The notes below the pieces were generated by a model that was given only the letters and a program-made list of their open reading frames with translations, made no database searches and had not been told where the DNA came from. A stretch of DNA of 64,000 bases. Origin: Isoetes taiwanensis (taxonomy: Eukaryota; Streptophyta; Lycopodiopsida; Isoetales; Isoetaceae). Positions 57,389 through 64,000 of this stretch are shown here, piece by piece (the first letter of the stretch is position 1; the number at the start of each line of letters is the position of its first letter). A program made the position numbers and the translations under genes. The stretch lies in NCBI GenBank assembly GCA_021234155.1, contig JAJEKV010000028.1, positions 11,114,134 through 11,178,133 of the forward strand, given 5' to 3'.

Positions 57389-58262
57389 GCTTTAACATCT
57401 TGCCAAGGTACTTAGTTTCATATTAATTATTTTCGAGCTATTACAAATGCTTTTCAAATGCTTTTGATGGTCCATGCCATGGCAGCAATGACCATTTTGT
57501 AAGCTCGGTTTCTATTGTATCTGCACTTTATAACAGTTTAGCTGATTACTCTCTTTTATATGCAATTTTGAGAGTTCTATTACATATTGAAGCTTTGCTA
57601 TTAGATGCTCCCCTTTTGTACTATGACATTTTTAAGCCTGAATGTTATATTTTATATGGTTCCATTCCAAGGATAGCGTATTTACTGCACACTAGCGCCT
57701 TTTGTAGTGGTCATGACGAACTTTGGATTTATATTTCTCTATCAGAATTATTGACTGAGACTAAAATCTGCTAAATGGTCTTTGATCAAATTACTTTGCT
57801 ACATGCTAAATGCTTTTCTTAAATAATGTATTTCAGCTATATGGTATAATGGTCCAATGTATTTGGTTTTCTCATATAGACCTGGAACTAGCCATTATAT
57901 TATTGAACTAATTACAGGATTGCAAGGGTTGAAACTAGTCCTTTGTTTTTACATCTTTATGATGTAGGTTTCTTGTTGTAAAAAATGTTAAAAGAGATTT
58001 TTGAAACTGTTTACCAAGGAAAGGTATGTTATATGATAACATAGATGCTGTATACCAGGAAAGGATGGTACCATCTAGGACTTAACGGTTCTTGTATGGC
58101 CAGATAAGACAGCGGCGGGATTGACCAATGCTGATGTTTGTGCTAGTCTAGACTAGTTCAAACCGGTTTTTTTCATGACACTTCTGTGCATTGGTCTTAC
58201 CAGTGCTGCCAAACTTTCTTGGTAGGGCTTTTAGCAGGTGCTCTTTTATAATTTGAGTTACT
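57389..58262. other. Spacer before LINE 3
   Basis: AT-rich, no recognisable gene. The phrase CCAGGAAAGG / CCAAGGAAAGG recurs near 58015 and 58055. No endonuclease coding sequence is present, so LINE 3 is truncated here. Confidence 0.45.
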
Positions 58263-60421
58263 GTGGTCCTTAAAGCTAAGAAAGCCAGGTACATTGCAGC
58301 GCATCAAAGGGAAATGTTTTACCTCCTGGAACGTCATCCCAGGACCTTCTGGCGAAGGGTTCTTAGAAAGCCAGTACAGCCCACAGGGAATATCACTCCC
58401 GAGCAGTGGAGGCAATACTTACAACAGCTATACGACCCTCAGGGTGCACATGCAGCATTACCCTTGCAAGAAGGCCCAGTGCTGGAAATCACAGATTCGG
58501 ACGTGGAACAAGGCTTACAGCGTCTTGCCAATGGGAAAGCCCCAGACTTGGATGGTATGCAGGCAGAACTGCTTAAGTGGGCAGGGCCGTCCATAATACC
58601 AGTGCTGACCGCCTTGTTCAACAAGGCATTACAGGAAGGCTTCCCGCTGCAGTGGACCAATAGCAGAGTTGTTCCCATCTATAAGGCAGGTGACCCTTTG
58701 CCCGACCCAGTCACCGAACAATCATGGAATTGGGTTCGGTGTTTGCAAAACTACTTCTTTGGGATTCTCGGCGGCTGGTTGGGCCGGGCGAGGCAGCAGA
58801 GGTGCGGGCCCTCACCCAGGCAGGATTCAGACCCCGGCACTCAACCATTGACCACATCTTCATGTTGCGAACTCTGATTGAAGACAGCAGGAACCGCCGT
58901 CAGGATCTATATTGTTGCTTTGTGGATTTTGCGAAGGCGTTTGACACTGTGCCTCGGGAAAAACTATGGGCAAGACTGCAACAGCTGGGGGTTCCTGTAG
59001 ATTTGCAGAATGCAGTGTACAGGCTATATGAAAGATGCTCGGGTCGGTTGCAGCAGACAAGCCAACCATTTGATAGTAGTATCGGGGTTCGTCAGGGATG
59101 CCCTCTCTCCCCAACATTGTTTGGGCTTTACATTGATCAATTGGAGAGCTGGCTTGCTGATAATGGGGGCGATGGAGCTCACCTTCTCTATCAGATCATC
59201 AGACAGTTAATATATGCTGATGATGTGGACCTCCTAGCTTACACACCGGCCGGACATGCAAGCGACATCTCGATGCCACGGACACATTACGCCAAGCGAC
59301 CGATATGCTGGCGTCAACCTGGCCAAGACTAAGGTGGTTTTCATATCATCTTCACGTCGGTAGAGGGTCCCCCTCCCGGTTACCAAGGCGAGAATGTGGA
59401 AGTTGCATCCACATACAAGTATTTGGGAGTGGAGTTTCCTTCTACTATGCACTGGGACACATCCATACGACTACGAGTGGCCGGCTGGAAGGCACTATAT
59501 GCAATGCAAAACAATAGTCATAGAGCGGAGTTGTATGATTGGGCCCATCAGTCACACCTGTTTAAGGTCTTAGTAGATCCCTGTCCTTTTATACCGGGGT
59601 GGAAGTATGGGGCCCAAGAGTATCACTTGCTACTTGGAATGACTTGGAGCAGTTCCAGAAAGCCTTCTTAGTACGAGCACTAGGGGTGAAGTCCACAGTC
59701 CCATATCAAATTCTACTGCAGGAGACAGGATTCTTGCCTCTTCAGAGAGCGGCCCTTGATCGCCACATTGTCTATTTGAGGAAGGTGGTCAATATGGACG
59801 ATGCTCGTCTCCCTAAACTAGCTTATATCATGGCAATGGGGCGCAGCGGCCTCAAGGGCTCTTGGAGGGAAAAGAGAGCTCAATGGTTCGCTAGATGGAA
59901 TGTGCAGGAGCACACGTGTGCATACATGTGCAAGCAGAGGCGGTCGCCATAGCTTGAGGCAATATCTTGACGCTTGCTTCCTCAGCAAGCTTTGGGATGC
60001 CAATGCCCTTGAACATGTCAAGACAGCACACTATCGCCACATAAATCCCACATTGGAACGAGGCCCGCAATGCTACCTGCGTACCCACTTGCCCATGAAA
60101 AGGCGCAGACTCATTGCCTCCATTCGCCTGAGGGGCACATCATCTTCGAATTGAGACGAAAGCGGATGGATTGGTGAGCCACGCCATGATGAGCTCACGT
60201 CAATCTTTGCCAAATGGGAGTCATTGAGGATGAATCTCATACCCTTCAAAGTTGCCCAAAGATATGATCAAATTCGGATGCGCTATCTTCGAAGTTGGTC
60301 GGGCCGGCCGCCCGTTACATGTGACATTGAGCACAAAGATCCGACGCGGGTCTTTGGGATCATACCTTCGAGGAGGTTATGGACATGCGAGATCAGCTAT
60401 GTCGTCCGGGCACACACTTGA
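58263..60421 (+). pseudogene. LINE 3 reverse transcriptase (frame-broken)
   Basis: Frame 58263-58877 has RTFWRRVLRKP, GLQRLANGKAPDLDGM, AELLKWAG and SRVVPIYKAGD. After a break near 58720, frame 58724-59332 has QAGFRPRHSTIDH, catalytic FVDFAKAFDTV, GVRQGCPLSPTLFGLYIDQL and YADDVDLLAY. Further frames give STYKYLGVEFPSTMHWD (59396-59510), WGPRVSLATW and the RALGVKSTVPYQILLQE region (59599-59952). Decayed C-terminal pieces follow to about 60421. At least five breaks make it inactive as written. Confidence 0.88.
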
Positions 60422-60565
60422 CCCAGTATATATACATTGATGTATACTTATGCGGTTTGATAAAGATTCTTATTACTGCCACGGTTTTTCCCTCGAAAAC
60501 CCTTCGGGGCGGGGGTTTTTTAACCCGGACAGTAATAAGTTTGCTGCGCTCCTTGTGAAACCCAT

Positions 60566-60579
60566 AGGCCGATTGGCCT
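60566..60579 (+). other. LINE 3 3' hairpin
   Basis: AGGCC (60566-60570), GATT, GGCCT (60575-60579), preceded by CAT and followed by a GACG and a tandem-repeat tail, as in LINEs 1 and 2. The outer CGTCT/AGACG stem of those two is not preserved. Confidence 0.65.
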
Positions 60580-60625
60580 CAGTGGACGATAAAAAATCAT
60601 TCTCATTCTCATTCTCATTCTCTAT

Positions 60626-62068
60626 TTTACTTAAATGGAAGTTTCACTTCATGATTATGTCATGTGGCACTTGTGAATGCAGGCCAAATCTGTTAACCAA
60701 GTAGAGACAAAGTTCAAGATGATCATTCCTACTTGGAATGGGGAACTAAGGAGCTGGAAATAGAATAAAATTGGGGGCCCTGAAGTATGGACCTTATTCT
60801 GTTGTCAAAGTATTTCAATTATTTCTGGATAAAGATGGCCACAACAAGACTTGAAGGTAATGTTTTGATCAAATTTATGATTGGAACAACATATTGCACA
60901 TAATTTGAGTATTGATAGTTTGGAGGAAATTCAAATCCTCAAAACACATTATATGGCATCATTGCCAAAATTGCCACTCAGCTTGAAGTCATATTGTTAT
61001 CCTAGTTGATAACAGGCTTGGAAGTTCCATTAAATATTATGGATGTATCATTTGGCATCAATGCCAGTATTGCCACTTGGTTTTTTGTTGTCTAATGATA
61101 GGTTCATTTGCTAGAATTCAGTTTGATTCCTGGGAGCTTATGCATGTTCTCAACTACTACTTCTGAATTTGAGGTAAAATTACTTCGATCCTAAGTTTAT
61201 TTTCAGTTGGCAGCTTGTCTAGCATAGGGTGTGGCATGGCTCCTGCTGTAAGTAGGGGTCTGCCACCCCTATATTTCTGTATATGCAGGACATTCATCAT
61301 GCCCCACTCTACGGTTGGAGGTAGGGTTTTTTTTATATGCAAGTTTTACTCAAGGGAATTAGACCTTTGGACCCAGGCTGACCCAGGCATAGATTTGCTT
61401 GTGAGGTAAATCCGTGGTCCATGCTTGTGTAACCATTGGATACTTTAGTTTTCGAAGTGTGTCCCTAAAGTGTGGACTCATACGTATTTATGTTTTCAAA
61501 TATTCCTAGAATGGGATGTTTATTTTAACATGTTTAAGTCCATGGTCCTTATGAGGACGTGCTGTATAGGCTGAGTAACATGGCTTTTTTGAATTTGCAT
61601 TTGGACCGTTGATTTACAATGGGAAAAATTTCGAATATATGGTTTGAGTGTACGCTCAACTAGTAACCTGATGTTGATTTCCCTAGCATGTGTTACTAGC
61701 ATAGTTCCCTAATGGTGACAATATGGGTTATAGTATTTGACCCAATAGCTTGCATGTGTTCAAGTTAGGACCATGGCAGATATTTAAATTTTCGTAAATT
61801 GTTTGGCTACAGTAATTTACCATGGAAACTTACTGTCCGTTATTTTACTAATAATACTGCACCAATACTTTCGTAAGCCTTTTGTCCTTAGCCGAAATTT
61901 GGCTCTCCTCTCCATCTTTATGAATGGAGGCCATTGTTATCAACTTAGCATAAGCAGAGAAGAGATTCGTTGGTTGCTATGCAAGGTTTTCTGGCAGATG
62001 ATATTAATGTAATGAGGCTGCCTTGACTATTTTTCCCGGGCAAACAAGAGCACGGACTATTGGGCTAT
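60626..62068. other. Intergenic, no gene recognised
   Basis: AT-rich. The phrase GGCATCA(T/A)TGCCA...ATTGCCAC occurs twice, at about 60956 and 61053. No coding similarity is seen. Confidence 0.4.
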
Positions 62069-63700
62069 CTACCTTGATCACGGCATTCCTTTTGCCCTCT
62101 AGTGAGAAGAAAAGCCAGCAAGTTTTTGGACTCTATTAAACAGGGCATAGATGAGCCGCCCATACACAGGTTGTTGGCATTTTGCATGCACACAAAGCAT
62201 TTGTCTGGAAGACGGCATGACCAGTATGGAAAGCTATGGCAAAAGAGGCAAGCGAGCTTTTGTACAAAACAAAAAGTATCAGGAATCCCATGGACAAGGA
62301 TATGGTGTAACTTCCCAATCTGTTCCTGAACCCAAAATATAGAGGCCGACTTTGAAGGAAACCAGGTATTTCTGTGGTTTTTTAGTATTAATGATGATCA
62401 TTAGAGCTGAAAATATGCTTGTGCATAGTGGCACAACGATGCAAAGAGTTTTTACATTCATTCCATTCTCAATCTTATGGTGTGAAGCAGGTTAAAAATG
62501 TGAAAGTTTACATTCTTCTTGCTGTAAATCTGTCTATGAACATGACCAACTGGTTGCTAAGAGATTTCTGAACGAAATATATGCACATATGCCTGAGCAT
62601 TTGGGTACTAAGGAGGTGTTGGCAAATTCGTTTACCAGCTTTAGAGTGATAATCCCATTTGGTATAGTTCTGATTATCCTTTGTTCTGCTTGATTTATTG
62701 TTCCAGGAATTATAGCTTATGATATTTTGCACTCTTATGCACTCATGATTTGCAGACAAGGTGGCTGCTTAACAAAAATCTGCTTAAATGGATTGTCCCC
62801 TATTTTCCTTTATAGGTCCCCCTGTATTCTAACACAATAAGTTCGGTGCATTTTGCCAACCTATTTCTAACTGTTGCAGCTAGGTTGTAAGTAATACATG
62901 GCATAATTATTTCCCCTTAACATTCCTATGCCTGTTACAACATTTTGGACGGTAAATATGAAGTTTCCTGACAAGGTCTATGTATAGGCATTGATTTACT
63001 GATATGGTATAGGTATTCTCGTAATTTCTGTAATATAGACTTCTAGAAACATTTGTGAATGCTGCCTATGTGGAAACACAGCAGAGAAGAGAGATACTTT
63101 CTGCAACCCAATAGAGGGATACATTCTCCCAGCTAGATGGATGCATTCTGCAAGCCAAACTCAGGCATAAATATTTACCTCTAGCATTCTTATGCCAATA
63201 GCAATGTATTAAAAGTTAACAGGAAGTACCCGGATGGTTATAGCCTATATTGACTGATATAAGTGCTCGTGTTATAGTAATGTGGTTTATCTGGGATATT
63301 CAAGACTTATTTCTGAACCGTATGGCTTTAAAAGTTTTTTTAGCATGTGACAGCTGTTCTCTTTCTCTTATATTAAATTAAGTTTTATTCCCTGCCATGC
63401 TCATTTAGTCTTTTGGGCAAAAGGTCTACATTAGGTGATCGGTTGACAACCGAGAAGCCTAAGGTACCTTTTGGCCCTTGCATCTTTACCCTTATCAGGC
63501 TAATGATGTATTGGTTGGCTGCAGGTACGGGCTTCTCTTCTTAATGTTCTCCTTTTGTCCAGTATGTCTTAAGTGAGTGTGGAATGTGGCAATGGAAGGT
63601 GCCAGAATCAAAGAAAAAATGTAGCTGTAAAATGGAACAAAAAAATGGAATATTGTGCTCAAACTGGAAGTTGAGACATGTTTACATGATGCATTTTTAC
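62069..63700. repeat. Third, partial copy of the large repeat
   Basis: Matches 55769-57388 from CTACCTTGATCACGG to GATGCATTTTTAC with scattered substitutions and one 12-bp insertion near 63082. That insertion accounts exactly for the length difference (1632 against 1620). It has no terminal repeats. CAG and CTG sites agree between these two copies. Confidence 0.93.
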
Positions 63701-63721
63701 TACAAAGCAATATAGCATCTG

Positions 63722-64000
63722 GCTTCTCCTAAAATCATTGCCAAACTTGTGCACTCTTTCAACTATAAAGCCAGGTTTACAATTCTGGTAAATGGCTCCC
63801 CCTCTAAAGTTTTTTCCATGTAAAAGAGGCATCAGACAAGGTTCTCCTTTAGCCCCTTATCTATTCTTAATTATGGCTGAAATGGTCACTAAAACTATTG
63901 CTAAACTACATCTCTCCGGTAACATAAGTTGCTTGCAAATGCCAAGGAATGATAGTCCAAGGAAGTATACAGATGATACTTTCTTGTGCTTGAAGAATGA
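63722..64000 (+). pseudogene. Plant L1-type reverse transcriptase fragment, cut by window edge
   Basis: Reads IIAKLVHSFNYKARFTILVNG, then after a stop and one-base shift KRGIRQGSPLAPYLFLIMAE (RT motif B region) and YTDDTFLCLKN (motif C, with Thr in place of Ala). These are the motifs of the common plant L1 lineage, distinct from LINEs 1-3 (GVKQGCPLSPTLFGLFIDQL). It continues beyond 64000. It starts about 20 bp after the end of the third partial repeat copy. Confidence 0.78.

Larger units (their letters stand above)
58263..60625 (+). mobile_element. LINE 3: 5'-truncated non-LTR retrotransposon
   Basis: Plus-strand reverse transcriptase and C-terminal region, then a 3' hairpin (60566-60579) and a CATTCT-repeat tail (about 60597-60625). 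ORF1 and endonuclease are missing. It belongs to the same group as LINEs 1 and 2 by RT motifs and 3' structure but is clearly diverged and more GC-rich. Confidence 0.88.

Overview
The window is nuclear DNA of a land plant. The evidence is three spliced plant-type genes (two class I small heat-shock proteins and an IPK2-type inositol polyphosphate kinase) set among plant-type transposons. Class I sHSP genes and IPK2 are normally intronless in flowering plants, whereas all three carry introns here. That, together with the unusual LINEs, makes me favour a non-flowering plant such as a fern or lycophyte, but this is inference. About 90% of the window is mobile or repetitive DNA. Only the three host genes look intact, plus the first ORF of one LINE.

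Layout. 1-4.4 kb: intergenic DNA, sHSP gene 1 (+, two exons) with its promoter, and a decayed copia-type gag remnant. 4.8-5.2 kb: a MITE-like element. 5.6-13.7 kb: two related LINEs on the minus strand arranged head to tail and separated by a (GA)n microsatellite. Both end in a similar 3' hairpin followed by a short tandem-repeat tail. 14.1-17.9 kb: a decayed PIF/Harbinger element with a Myb-like gene (+) and a DDE transposase (-). 18.4-19.1 kb: an RPA70 C-terminal fragment beside a GC-rich palindrome, possibly Helitron debris. 20.1-20.7 kb: a foldback MITE. 21-27 kb: repeat-rich DNA with the remnant of a HUH-type Rep-like gene at about 25.1-26.0 kb. 27.1-28.0 kb: sHSP gene 2 (-), a close paralogue of gene 1. 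29.9-34.3 kb: complete eight-exon IPK2 gene (-) with a 2.9-kb last intron.

35.0-39.0 kb holds a roughly 4-kb inverted-repeat (foldback) element whose arms are built from hundreds of 10-11-bp AGATTC-type units. A 167-bp tandem satellite follows. 42.0-56.2 kb is a 7.07-kb unit present twice in tandem, each copy carrying a dimeric tRNA-like SINE. The differences between the copies pile up at CAG/CTG trinucleotides, with the altered copy switching along the length. This looks more like uncorrected long-read error at methylated CHG sites than evolution. A third, 1.6-kb partial copy lies at 62.1-63.7 kb. Between them is a third, 5'-truncated LINE (58.3-60.6 kb, +). A fragment of a different RT lineage runs off the right edge.

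The host genes do not form a pathway. The sHSPs are cytosolic heat-induced chaperones and IPK2 belongs to inositol phosphate metabolism. The rest is a record of transposition, local tandem duplication and possibly assembly error.
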